DNA of 16,822 nt from Bdellovibrionaceae bacterium UBA2466 (lineage in GTDB: Bacteria; Bdellovibrionota; FAC87; UBA2466). The stretch lies in the NCBI GenBank assembly GCA_002342225.1, contig DDPO01000151.1:1307-18128 (forward strand). The letters run 5' to 3'. Positions 7,567 through 14,972 of this stretch are shown one piece after another; position 1 is the first letter of the stretch, and each line of letters starts with the position of its first letter. The notes beneath the pieces are model-generated. The model had not been told where the DNA came from. It saw only the letters and a program-made list of their open reading frames with translations, and did not search any database. The position numbers were made by a program, and so were the translations under genes.

Positions 7567-8185
7567 GCCACCGCACACCAAATTCAATAGGCCCAAATGT
7601 TAAAACACCAGCGTCACCCGGAACAACAGAGTTGACCCCCTTTGGGGTGCCAGTAAAAATAATATCGCCTGCACACAAAGGAAAATACTCGCTGATATAC
7701 GATATGCATTGGGTTGGGTTAAAGATCATCTGTAGTGATGTTGCTCGCTGTCTCAGTAATCCATTGACCTTAAGACAAAACTCACTTTCTAAAAACATTG
7801 GAAAATCTTTAATCTCTATCCATGGGCCTATAACAGCCGAGTCGACAAAAACCTTTGCTGTCGTCCATGGACTTCCAGCTTTTTTGAGTACAGATTGTTC
7901 TTCCCTCAATGTCATGTCGAGCCCTACAGTAACCGACTCTATCGCGTTCTGAGCCTCATCAAGCCCCATTCGGAAACCACTCTTTTTTAATCGAACGACC
8001 ATCTCACACTCGTGGTGGACTGAGCCGCGATCCACCGGCAGGGCCAGATCTAAGCATTCTCTTAAATTTGCCTGTCTTAAAACGCTGGGCGGCTTAAGGA
8101 AAATAACAGGCTTCGCTGGAGGGGCATCTCCCAACTCCTTAATATGTTCCTCATAGTTTTTGCCGACGCAAATGATCTTATCCAT
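7550..8185 (-). CDS. Fumarylacetoacetate-hydrolase-family enzyme (YcgM/FAHD1-like)
   Basis: 211 residues, the size of the short YcgM/FAHD1 subgroup, which hydrolyses acylpyruvates or decarboxylates oxaloacetate with Mg2+. It begins with the family signature CVGKNYEEHIKELG. Metal ligands are visible as E59 and E61 in HHECEMVV and D90 in VGLDMT. The C-terminal half has GDIIFTGTPKGV (173-184). The frame is open to 8431, but the extra 82 residues look nothing like the family and overlap the divergent gene. The ATG at 8183-8185 gives the normal N-terminus. No good Shine-Dalgarno precedes it. The 3' end overlaps the FAD enzyme gene, suggesting one operon for catabolism of 2-hydroxy/2-oxo acids. Confidence 0.92.
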   Translation of the reverse strand: MDKIICVGKNYEEHIKELGDAPPAKPVIFLKPPSVLRQANLRECLDLALPVDRGSVHHECEMVVRLKKSGFRMGLDEAQNAIESVTVGLDMTLREEQSVLKKAGSPWTTAKVFVDSAVIGPWIEIKDFPMFLESEFCLKVNGLLRQRATSLQMIFNPTQCISYISEYFPLCAGDIIFTGTPKGVNSVVPGDAGVLTFGPIEFGVRWHGLKP

Positions 8186-8195
8186 AACCAGTTCT

Positions 8196-8223
8196 TTGTT
8201 AGCAAATACACTAGACGAATCAA
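8196..8223 (-). promoter_or_regulatory. Candidate promoter for the FAH-family / FAD dehydrogenase pair
   Basis: On the minus strand TTGATT (8218-8223), a 16-nt spacer and TAACAA (8196-8201) end 10 nt before the ATG at 8185, giving a leader of only a few bases. It lies in the 88-nt divergent gap shared with the M49 peptidase gene. A competing minus-strand pair with 17-nt spacing (TTGCGG / TAGTGT) lies slightly upstream. No clear plus-strand promoter was recognised in this gap. Confidence 0.35.
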
Positions 8224-8273
8224 TCACTTTCCGCAATGATATTGGTTTCAAAGAAAACGAAAGGACCTCTCTC

Positions 8274-10277
8274 ATGGACTTGAAAATTCGTTTGATACTC
8301 CCTCTTATCGCGATAATTTTTTCAGTCGAAGGGCGCCCAGCCAATCTTGTCGAGCCCATGCCAATTCCAAAACAGCTTAGAATCGAAAGTGCAGTACCAA
8401 GAAACAAAGTATGGAAGCGTTTGACGAGCAAACAGAAAAAATTTGCTTATCACTTAATGCTGGCAGGACTTGAGGGGAAAAAACTATTAGCTCACCAGAT
8501 TCATCGGCACTCAAACAAAATTAGAGAATTTATTTTTGATTGTTTCTCAAATAAGCAGATTGAAAAAACTCGGAAACTTCTTGGAGAGGAAAGCTTTCAA
8601 GAGCTCCTTATTTACAGTGCTAAATTTCTCGATCAAGCGGGCCCTTACGCTAGCTCCAACAGAAAATATGTCTTAAAGACCATCTCTTCTGAGAAACTAA
8701 CCCAATTAATCGATATAACAGCTTCGAAGTGGCCCGAAAGCACTAAAACCGAAGTTGCCAAATTGCTCACTGACCCAACTTATGAATTACAGCTCTACCC
8801 AGAAAACCAAGAGGGAACTGGACTTGAGACGACCGGTGGAAATATTTATGAAAAAGGGGTTACAGGGGAGGAAGTTCGATCGGTTTTGGATAAATCTCTC
8901 AAAATAAATCTCAATTGCCGAGTTGTTCGACAAGCAGGCAGCCTCGGTTGCGAAGTCCAGACAACCAAAACCTCAGGGATCGTTGGAGAAACCCTAACTA
9001 AAATTGTAGGCCACTTAAAAAATGCGATCCCTTGGGCCTCAACAAAACTACAGAAAGAACAACTCAGAAAAACAATCGAATATTTCGAAAATGGAAATGT
9101 CGAAGACTTTAGGTCGGCCAATATCGCGTGGGTAAAAGATGGTGCTAGCTCAACGGTCGATACCATGATTGGCTGGGTTGAAGTCTACGAAGATTGGCTA
9201 GCTAGAGTGGGTTCTTGGGAAACTTATGTACAGGTTCTCGATCCTGTCATCAGCAAACAGGCCCAAGCTCTAGCAACCCACGCACAATATTTTGAAGATG
9301 GCATGCCTTATGGGACATTTAAAAAAACCTTCCCCAAAAACTACGCGCCTCCTGCTCTGATGGTCTATTATTTTCAAGAGCGCGGCAGCTACCGAACAGG
9401 TGGTTACAATTTGCCCAACTTTGACGATATCCGCAGAGATATCGGAGCAAAAAACATTATTAGACTTCCTCTTCCTGGAGAAACTGAAGATCCAATTTTC
9501 AAAGAAATGGTGAAAGAAGCTATTAGCGAATACGCGCCTGCGAGTAAAGTTGAGTCACTTCTCAAAAACAGAGAAACTATTTGGAAGGTGATTGTAGTTC
9601 TACACGAAATTATTGGCCACGGCTCGGGAACGTATGATGAATCGAAGTATGGAAAAGGCATCGATCCGATTTCGACCCTTGGACCTTTAGGAAGTGCGCT
9701 CGAAGAGCAAAGAGCTGACTTAACTGCTTTAGTGTTTGGTGGCGATAAAACTTTGGTAGATGTTGGGATCTATCAAACCATAGACGAGGCAAAAACGATT
9801 CGAAATGAAATGTACGACTACTATATCTATGATTTTTTAAGAAGGACATCGGCACAAAGAACATTTACAGAAGCACATCAAAGGGGCCATTGGCTTTTTA
9901 TTAAAAAGCTTTTAGAAGCCAAAGCCATTGGATGGGCCTCGAAAACTGGCGCGGAAAAGTACACCCCCGAAGATGGCGTGCTGATTGTTAAGGACTATGA
10001 GAAGTTTTACGAGGTGTCGAAGAGCCTATTAGGAGAACTTCAAAGCATCAAAGCCAATCGAAATGAAGACGCATTGAAGAAGTTGTTTAAAAACTACGCT
10101 CCGCTTGAAGAAATTAATTCGGATTGGGCCAAAGCTATCATCAAGCGAGGAGAAAATCTGAAAATTAATTCTGGGTATGTGGAACAACCATGGAAGATAA
10201 CTCCAGCTCTACAATTCCGAGAAATGGGTGGAAAAAGTCTCGAAAGCGTGGCCCCTTTTTGGCATGAAGCTTTTTGA
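8274..10277 (+). CDS. Exported M49-family metallopeptidase (dipeptidyl peptidase III-like)
   Basis: 667 residues, close to the roughly 675 of bacterial DPP III. The family removes dipeptides from peptide N-termini using zinc. The six-residue zinc motif HEIIGH (444-449), followed by GSG, is the M49 hallmark and differs from the usual HExxH. H444 and H449 are ligands and E445 is the catalytic base. EEQRAD (477-482) supplies the third ligand, E478, matching the EECRAE-type motif of the family. The N-terminus has a hydrophobic segment (about 6-18) after two basic residues, with likely cleavage near 20-25, so the enzyme is probably periplasmic or secreted, whereas the well-studied DPP III enzymes are cytosolic. 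The start is the ATG at 8274 with AAAGGA 9 nt upstream; the longer frame from TTG 8160 runs into the divergent gene. It overlaps the LOG gene by 4 nt. Confidence 0.93.
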   Translation: MDLKIRLILPLIAIIFSVEGRPANLVEPMPIPKQLRIESAVPRNKVWKRLTSKQKKFAYHLMLAGLEGKKLLAHQIHRHSNKIREFIFDCFSNKQIEKTRKLLGEESFQELLIYSAKFLDQAGPYASSNRKYVLKTISSEKLTQLIDITASKWPESTKTEVAKLLTDPTYELQLYPENQEGTGLETTGGNIYEKGVTGEEVRSVLDKSLKINLNCRVVRQAGSLGCEVQTTKTSGIVGETLTKIVGHLKNAIPWASTKLQKEQLRKTIEYFENGNVEDFRSANIAWVKDGASSTVDTMIGWVEVYEDWLARVGSWETYVQVLDPVISKQAQALATHAQYFEDGMPYGTFKKTFPKNYAPPALMVYYFQERGSYRTGGYNLPNFDDIRRDIGAKNIIRLPLPGETEDPIFKEMVKEAISEYAPASKVESLLKNRETIWKVIVVLHEIIGHGSGTYDESKYGKGIDPISTLGPLGSALEEQRADLTALVFGGDKTLVDVGIYQTIDEAKTIRNEMYDYYIYDFLRRTSAQRTFTEAHQRGHWLFIKKLLEAKAIGWASKTGAEKYTPEDGVLIVKDYEKFYEVSKSLLGELQSIKANRNEDALKKLFKNYAPLEEINSDWAKAIIKRGENLKINSGYVEQPWKITPALQFREMGGKSLESVAPFWHEAF

Positions 10278-11056
10278 GCGATATTGTGAAGCTTCTTAAG
10301 AGAATTCTTAAACCCATTCCTTTCAAAATTAAGAGGTTTCCCTACTCCGAAACTGGAGAGGGGAAATTTCTTTCGGGAAGATACTCTCGAGTTCGAGAGT
10401 TTTTTCTTGTTGTAAAAATTGCTGTTGAGTTCATCAAAGGTTTTAGAGCATTTCACTTTTTAGGGCCAGGGGTTACCTTTTTTGGATCGGCTCGCTTCGA
10501 AGCCGGTCATCCTTACTATGAATTAGCCCGAAAAACTGCAGAAGCTTTTTCGAAGGTGGGTTTTGTCATCATCACGGGTGGAGGCCCAGGAATCATGGAA
10601 GCTGCTAATCGTGGGGCTTTCGAAAATGGATTTCCTACGGTCGGTGCAAATATTAAGCTCCCCATGGAGCAAAAGCCGAATCCGTTCCTCGATAAATTTG
10701 TCACTTTTCGTTATTTCTTTGTCCGCAAAGTGATCCTCGTAAAGTACTCCATGGCTTTTATAGTTCTGCCGGGTGGTTATGGAACCATGGATGAGTTCTT
10801 CGAAGCCTTAACTTTGATTCAGACCGGCAAACTCTACAAGTTTCCTGTCATCCTCATGGGAAAAGATTACTGGGCATCTTGTATCGAATGGCTGGAAAAC
10901 ACGATGCTAGCTAACGGTGCCATCAGCAAGGAGGACCTCTCCTTCTTTTTTGTCACCGATGACCCAGAGCAAGCCGTCAAAAAGGTTACAGAAGCAACCT
11001 CGACTCTTGGGGTCACACCTAAAGCTCTAGCTGATTTTAGATTATCGGAGCGCTAA
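10274..11056 (+). CDS. LOG-family (lysine-decarboxylase-like Rossmann) protein
   Basis: 260 residues. LOG proteins cleave cytokinin riboside monophosphates or other nucleoside monophosphates to base plus ribose-5-phosphate; in bacteria the true substrate is often unknown. Signatures: TFFGSAR (68-74), GGGPGIMEAANRGA (102-115) and the catalytic PGGYGTMDEFFE (166-177). An extra N-terminal stretch of about 60 residues, basic and helical, precedes the core, as in the longer TIGR00730-type members. The start is uncertain. The TTG at 10274 overlaps the M49 stop as TTGA and implies translational coupling, while a GTG at 10286 would remove four residues; neither has a strong ribosome site. Co-transcription with an exported peptidase gives no obvious shared pathway. 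Confidence 0.9.
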   Translation: MSDIVKLLKRILKPIPFKIKRFPYSETGEGKFLSGRYSRVREFFLVVKIAVEFIKGFRAFHFLGPGVTFFGSARFEAGHPYYELARKTAEAFSKVGFVIITGGGPGIMEAANRGAFENGFPTVGANIKLPMEQKPNPFLDKFVTFRYFFVRKVILVKYSMAFIVLPGGYGTMDEFFEALTLIQTGKLYKFPVILMGKDYWASCIEWLENTMLANGAISKEDLSFFFVTDDPEQAVKKVTEATSTLGVTPKALADFRLSER

Positions 11057-11072
11057 GCACCTCCTTTAAGGT

Positions 11073-11136
11073 TTGAGTAGTCTCACGAAATGCCTACCCA
11101 GAGCTGCTTTCCGGTGACTACTCAACGATTACTCAA
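11073..11136 (+). promoter_or_regulatory. Inverted and tandem TTGAGTA/TACTCAA repeat element
   Basis: The 257-nt gap 11057-11313 has no gene. TTGAGTAG (11073-11080) pairs perfectly with CTACTCAA (11118-11125), and TCAC (11083-11086) then pairs with GTGA (11114-11117) past a 2-nt bulge. A second TACTCAA follows at 11130-11136, with the two ACTCAA units 11 nt apart, about one helical turn. Either a three-site operator or an RNA hairpin with two alternative 3' partners would fit. A T9 run at 11150-11158 lies 24 nt past the first hairpin, too far for a standard terminator with that stem. The rest of the gap contains a small ATGTC-N6-GACAT hairpin (11203-11218) and the promoter noted below. Confidence 0.45.
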
Positions 11137-11250
11137 TTCGACTATCCCATTTTTTTTTGCGGCAATTATGAAGATGACGTGAATTTTTCGGCTTAAATAT
11201 TTATGTCCATCGAGACATGAAATTAAGTTAAAATTTACTTTAGAGCCTCA

Positions 11251-11278
11251 TTTAAGCCCCAATTTCTTCCGATACAAT
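11251..11278 (+). promoter_or_regulatory. Candidate -10 region for the gene at 11314
   Basis: TACAAT (11273-11278) is a good -10. The best -35 at 16-nt spacing is a poor TTTAAG (11251-11256), so an activator may be needed. The leader would be about 28 nt and includes GAGG about 10 nt before the ATG at 11314. Confidence 0.35.
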
Positions 11279-11313
11279 AACAATAGTAACCCTGATTATC
11301 GAGGTAAGACCCC

Positions 11314-12171
11314 ATGAAAAAAACTCTACTGTCACTGAGCCAATTTTCCCTCTTGGTCGTTCTAGCCATGACCTGTATTTCTTGCGCACACCAAGGCAAA
11401 GATGCAAGCCTCATGATTGATACTGAAGTTCCTTCAGAAGAGCATGTTTGGTCTGAGTCGAGAGATATTCAGGAAGCTGTTGCCGCAGAAAGTTCTGAAA
11501 GTGAAGAGGTGCAATTAGAAGCCGTTGAAAAAGAGCAAGACGCTAACTCAATGAATGAACAGAAATCCGTTTCTGAGATGAAGTCCGAAAATGAGCTTAA
11601 CTCTGAAAACGAAGAGTCAGAACTATCTGCAGAAATTTCAGAAATAGATTCAAAGCAAACCCCTCAAATGGAAGTGGCGAAATTAGATGAAGCTGCTTCT
11701 CCAGTTGAAGAAGTCAAAGTTGAGGCCCCTGAAAACAATATTGATCCAAAACCCGAGGCTGCTCGGGAAGTGGCGAGTGAACCTCCTGCAGATGAGGTTG
11801 TCGCTCCATCCCAAGTAGAGCCCACCATCGGAGTCCCAAATCGTTTAAAGAAAAACAATGATCCAGTCCCCTCGAAAAAACCAAGTAGCAATGGACGCAT
11901 TGAAAATTCAATAGAAACTGTCAAAAAAGCTCCAGTCGTGGAAATCGTTGATAATGGGGATGCACTCGAGAGAGTTGTGCCAAAACCCGAAGAGCCTAAG
12001 CTAAACGCGCTGGGAGAAGAAGAAGAATCATCTCCGCTTTTAGCAAGTGTAGAAATTGGCAACTTCGTGCAAAATCACTGGTTGGCCACAGCGATAGGTT
12101 TAATGCTGTTGATGGCGGCACTCTACTTCTTCACAGGCAGAAAACGTAACAACGAGTCGGAGTCAATTTAG
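11314..12171 (+). CDS. Acidic disordered envelope protein with N-terminal lipoprotein-like signal and C-terminal membrane anchor
   Basis: 285 residues with no recognised domain. The N-terminus is a signal sequence: two Lys, a hydrophobic core at about 5-19, then TCISCAH. Lipidation would be at C24 (the -3 residue is Cys rather than the usual Leu, so the lipobox is imperfect); C21 is a poorer alternative. Residues about 30-235 are low complexity, rich in Glu, Ser, Val and Pro, and strongly acidic in the first half, with NELNSENEESELSAE-like runs. A transmembrane segment (about 256-273) is followed by a GRKRNN basic tail, placing the C-terminus in the cytoplasm. The body would be periplasmic. 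GAGG precedes the ATG. It converges on the radical SAM gene, with 3 nt shared between the two ends. No function can be assigned. Confidence 0.75.
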   Translation: MKKTLLSLSQFSLLVVLAMTCISCAHQGKDASLMIDTEVPSEEHVWSESRDIQEAVAAESSESEEVQLEAVEKEQDANSMNEQKSVSEMKSENELNSENEESELSAEISEIDSKQTPQMEVAKLDEAASPVEEVKVEAPENNIDPKPEAAREVASEPPADEVVAPSQVEPTIGVPNRLKKNNDPVPSKKPSSNGRIENSIETVKKAPVVEIVDNGDALERVVPKPEEPKLNALGEEEESSPLLASVEIGNFVQNHWLATAIGLMLLMAALYFFTGRKRNNESESI

Positions 12172-14225
12172 TTTCTTGGGCTTGATTCGCTTACCCACTG
12201 AGATTTTCTATCTCTACGATGGGCTGAGTTTCGTTTGGGTCTGTATCCAGCGGACTGTTGACTAGGTATTCGATGTACAAAATCTGACTTCACCCTCTGA
12301 TTCGCTCTCTCCATACGTGCCGAGATCGCAGCTCTCGGCGCTTGAGAAGGGATGAGCGCATCACAACCATCGCCAATCAAATCAGTTCTTCCGGCCTGTT
12401 CCAGCGCTTTTCTTACTTCAAAATAATTTTCTGGTTTAAAGAATTGCAACAAAGCTCGCTGAAGCTTTCTATCGCGTAAGTGCTTTGCAATAAAGACCTC
12501 TTTCTTGGTAAAGGGGTCTAAGCCGGTATGGTACATACAGGTCGCAACATCGAAAGGGGCTGGAATAAAATCTTGGACTTGGTCGGGCTTGTATCCATTT
12601 CGTTTTAGAAATAACGCTAAATCGATCATGGCATTAAGATCAGACCCTGGATGACTCGCGATAAAATATGGCACTAAAAATTGCTTGGGCTTGCCCACCT
12701 CGGCAGTGACTCTTTTGAATTTCTCTCCAAAACTTTCAAAATTATCGATCTGTGGTTTTTTCATGAGACTTAAAACTTTTTTGTCGGTGTGCTCGGGAGC
12801 TACTTTCAAAAGCCCCCCAACATGATGAGCTGCAAGCTCTTTCATGTATTCATCAGATAATTGTGCTAGGTCCATCCTCACACCACTTGCGACAAAGACT
12901 TTTCTAATACCAGGCACTTTTCTGGCCTTTTTCATGAGCGAAACAAGGGGACCATGATCAGTTCCTAAAAGCTTACAAATAGTAGGGTCGACACAAGATT
13001 GTCTTCGGCATTTCGCTTCTATTTCGGGTCGAGTACATTTCATCTGGTACATGTTTGCGGTCGGACCGCCGATATCACTGACAACACCCGAAAATTGGGG
13101 ATCTCTACCCATGGACTGAAGCTCTTTCAAAACCGATACTTCGGAACGAGATTGGATGATCTTTCCCTGATGAGCGGTAATGGAGCAAAAAGTACATCCA
13201 CCAAAACACCCTCTCATAATCGTCACTGAGTCCTTGATCATCTCAAAAGCGGGGATAGATTCTTTATAGGAAATATGTGGCTTCCTTGTGAATGGGAGGT
13301 CGTAAATTTGATCCATTTGATTGTTGGACAAAGGAAAAGTGGGAGGATTAACCACTACCGATTGTCGATCGTGGAATTGTACTAATGCAGCTGCATTAAA
13401 AGGATTAGTATGAGTGTGGATGATTTTTGTAGCTTCAGCAAAAGCGAACTTATCTGAACAAACTTTCTCAAAGGATGGAACCGTGACTACCGATTTACCT
13501 TCAAACTCAGTCGGTGGAGTCTCTGAAGCACCAAGAGAGTAAGCGACACCTCTCATATCTCTGAAAGCTTTGACACTTTCACCCTTCGATAGTCTCTTTG
13601 CGATTTCGATAATAGGTTTTTCACCCATTCCGTACACAACAAGATCGGCTTTGCTATCTAACAAAATGGATCTTTTAACCGTATCACTCCAATAATCATA
13701 ATGGGCAAGGCGTCTCAAGGAAGCTTCAACACCGCCAGCAATCACTGGAACTCCCAGATAAGCTTCTCGTGCTCTTTGACAATAGGCCAGAGTGGCTCGG
13801 TCAGGACGCAATCCGATTTTTCCTCCGGGAGAATAGGCATCATCGTTTCGTACTTTTTTGTTGGCCGTATAGTGATTGATCATGGAATCCATGTTTCCTG
13901 CACTGATTCCAAAGAAAAGACGAGGCTTTCCAAACCGCTTCCAGTCTTGGCAATTCATCCAATTAGGTTGGCTTAAAATCGCTACTCGAAACCCTTGAGA
14001 CTCTAAAACCCTACCCAAAATCGCCATCGCAAAACTTGGATGATCGACATAAGCGTCCCCAGTCACAATGACGACATCCACGTAGTCCCATCCTCGACGG
14101 GCCATTTCATCTTGTGTCATCACCAAAAAGGGGCTTGATTTTACTGCCGGTTCTTTCTGGCAACTATTTGAAATTTCATCTAAAATTGTAGTTACTCCTG
14201 GTTTAACGCTCCCTTTGGTTACCAT
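12168..14225 (-). CDS. ygiQ: YgiQ family radical SAM protein
   Basis: 685 residues. YgiQ proteins are radical SAM enzymes of unknown reaction, widespread in bacteria (UPF0313). An N-terminal domain carries the family signature VTGDAYVDHPSFAMAILGR, AGNMDSMINHYTANKK, RPDRATLAYCQRAREA and AHYDYWSDTVKRSILLDSKAD. The radical SAM cluster motif is C340-FGG-C344-TF-C347, followed by SITAHQGK. The C-terminal tail (about 650-685) is basic and low complexity and may bind RNA or be disordered. E. coli YgiQ also has roughly 30 residues before the conserved MSREEM-like motif, here MTQDEM at 36-41, which supports the ATG at 14223-14225 although no Shine-Dalgarno is visible. It is divergent from the amidotransferase gene across 52 nt. 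Confidence 0.96.
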   Translation of the reverse strand: MVTKGSVKPGVTTILDEISNSCQKEPAVKSSPFLVMTQDEMARRGWDYVDVVIVTGDAYVDHPSFAMAILGRVLESQGFRVAILSQPNWMNCQDWKRFGKPRLFFGISAGNMDSMINHYTANKKVRNDDAYSPGGKIGLRPDRATLAYCQRAREAYLGVPVIAGGVEASLRRLAHYDYWSDTVKRSILLDSKADLVVYGMGEKPIIEIAKRLSKGESVKAFRDMRGVAYSLGASETPPTEFEGKSVVTVPSFEKVCSDKFAFAEATKIIHTHTNPFNAAALVQFHDRQSVVVNPPTFPLSNNQMDQIYDLPFTRKPHISYKESIPAFEMIKDSVTIMRGCFGGCTFCSITAHQGKIIQSRSEVSVLKELQSMGRDPQFSGVVSDIGGPTANMYQMKCTRPEIEAKCRRQSCVDPTICKLLGTDHGPLVSLMKKARKVPGIRKVFVASGVRMDLAQLSDEYMKELAAHHVGGLLKVAPEHTDKKVLSLMKKPQIDNFESFGEKFKRVTAEVGKPKQFLVPYFIASHPGSDLNAMIDLALFLKRNGYKPDQVQDFIPAPFDVATCMYHTGLDPFTKKEVFIAKHLRDRKLQRALLQFFKPENYFEVRKALEQAGRTDLIGDGCDALIPSQAPRAAISARMERANQRVKSDFVHRIPSQQSAGYRPKRNSAHRRDRKSQWVSESSPRN

Positions 14226-14277
14226 ATTTCGGGGGGCAAGATCCAGTAGCGTCTTTTGTCACTAATTTCGGAGACTT

Positions 14278-14940
14278 ATGGCTACTCCCCACTTGGCAAT
14301 TATTGATCCCGCAGTTCGCATCCCAGAACTCGACTGCTACAACCAAATTGCACTGAGAAGCCAGATCCACACTTCCTACCACTTACCCGGTCTTTTCGGG
14401 ATGGATTCGTTAGTAGCGGTGCAAGACTCCGTAACTGCGCTCATGATTTTAGGAAGCTCATCGAGCGTAAACGATCGACTACCTTGGCAATCACCTCTTG
14501 AAATTTGGCTTAAGCAACAACTCGAAAAAGGAAAGCCTACTCTAGGACTCTGTTATGGCCACCAATTGTTAGCTTACCTTTTCGGAGGAAAAGTTGATTT
14601 TATTTTTTCGGACCGCCATAAACTTCAAGGTTTTCGAAAAATAACTCTCTCTAAAAACCCACTTTGGAATAATCAAGAGCTCGCAGGTGAAATTTACGTT
14701 TCTCATCGAGAAGCAGTCGTTGAGTGTCCACAAACTATGCAGATTATTGCAACAAGTTCGGAAGTCGCTATCGACGGCTTATCTCACAAAACTTTACCCA
14801 TTTGGTCATTACAGGGACATCCGGAATCAACGACATTATTTCTAAAAAATATGGGGGACCGACATAATGTCGGACCTCAAGCCTTTGATTTTGGAAGAAA
14901 ACTTATCGACCTGTTCTTGGCCCATGTTCAACGGGTTTAA
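14278..14940 (+). CDS. Stand-alone class I glutamine amidotransferase
   Basis: 220 residues, a single GMP-synthase-like GATase domain. Class I GATases hydrolyse glutamine and deliver ammonia to a partner, although some stand-alone members act on gamma-glutamyl compounds. The nucleophile elbow is GLCYGHQ with C92, and the rest of the triad is GHPES with H181 and E183, so it should be active. No synthetase domain is fused and no obvious synthase partner is adjacent. The start is the ATG at 14278 with GGAG 5 nt upstream. It is followed after 32 nt by the diiron oxygenase gene and then by the hydrolase gene, so the three are probably one operon. The acceptor of the ammonia is unknown. Confidence 0.92.
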   Translation: MATPHLAIIDPAVRIPELDCYNQIALRSQIHTSYHLPGLFGMDSLVAVQDSVTALMILGSSSSVNDRLPWQSPLEIWLKQQLEKGKPTLGLCYGHQLLAYLFGGKVDFIFSDRHKLQGFRKITLSKNPLWNNQELAGEIYVSHREAVVECPQTMQIIATSSEVAIDGLSHKTLPIWSLQGHPESTTLFLKNMGDRHNVGPQAFDFGRKLIDLFLAHVQRV

Positions 14941-14972
14941 AAAGAGTTATCCTTAAAGAGGACCACAATTTT

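Noticed and set aside
8160..8273. Longer start (TTG at 8160) for the M49 peptidase
   Set aside because: It overlaps the divergent FAH-family gene, hides the signal peptide, and lacks a ribosome site, unlike the ATG at 8274.
8186..8431. 82-residue N-terminal extension of the FAH-family protein
   Set aside because: The family starts at the GKNYEEH region, and the extension is antisense to the M49 gene and shows no family similarity.
11150..11158. T9 run as a Rho-independent terminator for the LOG gene
   Set aside because: No GC-rich stem directly precedes it; the nearest hairpin ends 24 nt upstream.
11203..11218. ATGTC-N6-GACAT hairpin
   Set aside because: Only 5 bp, with no T-run and no second copy seen; likely chance.
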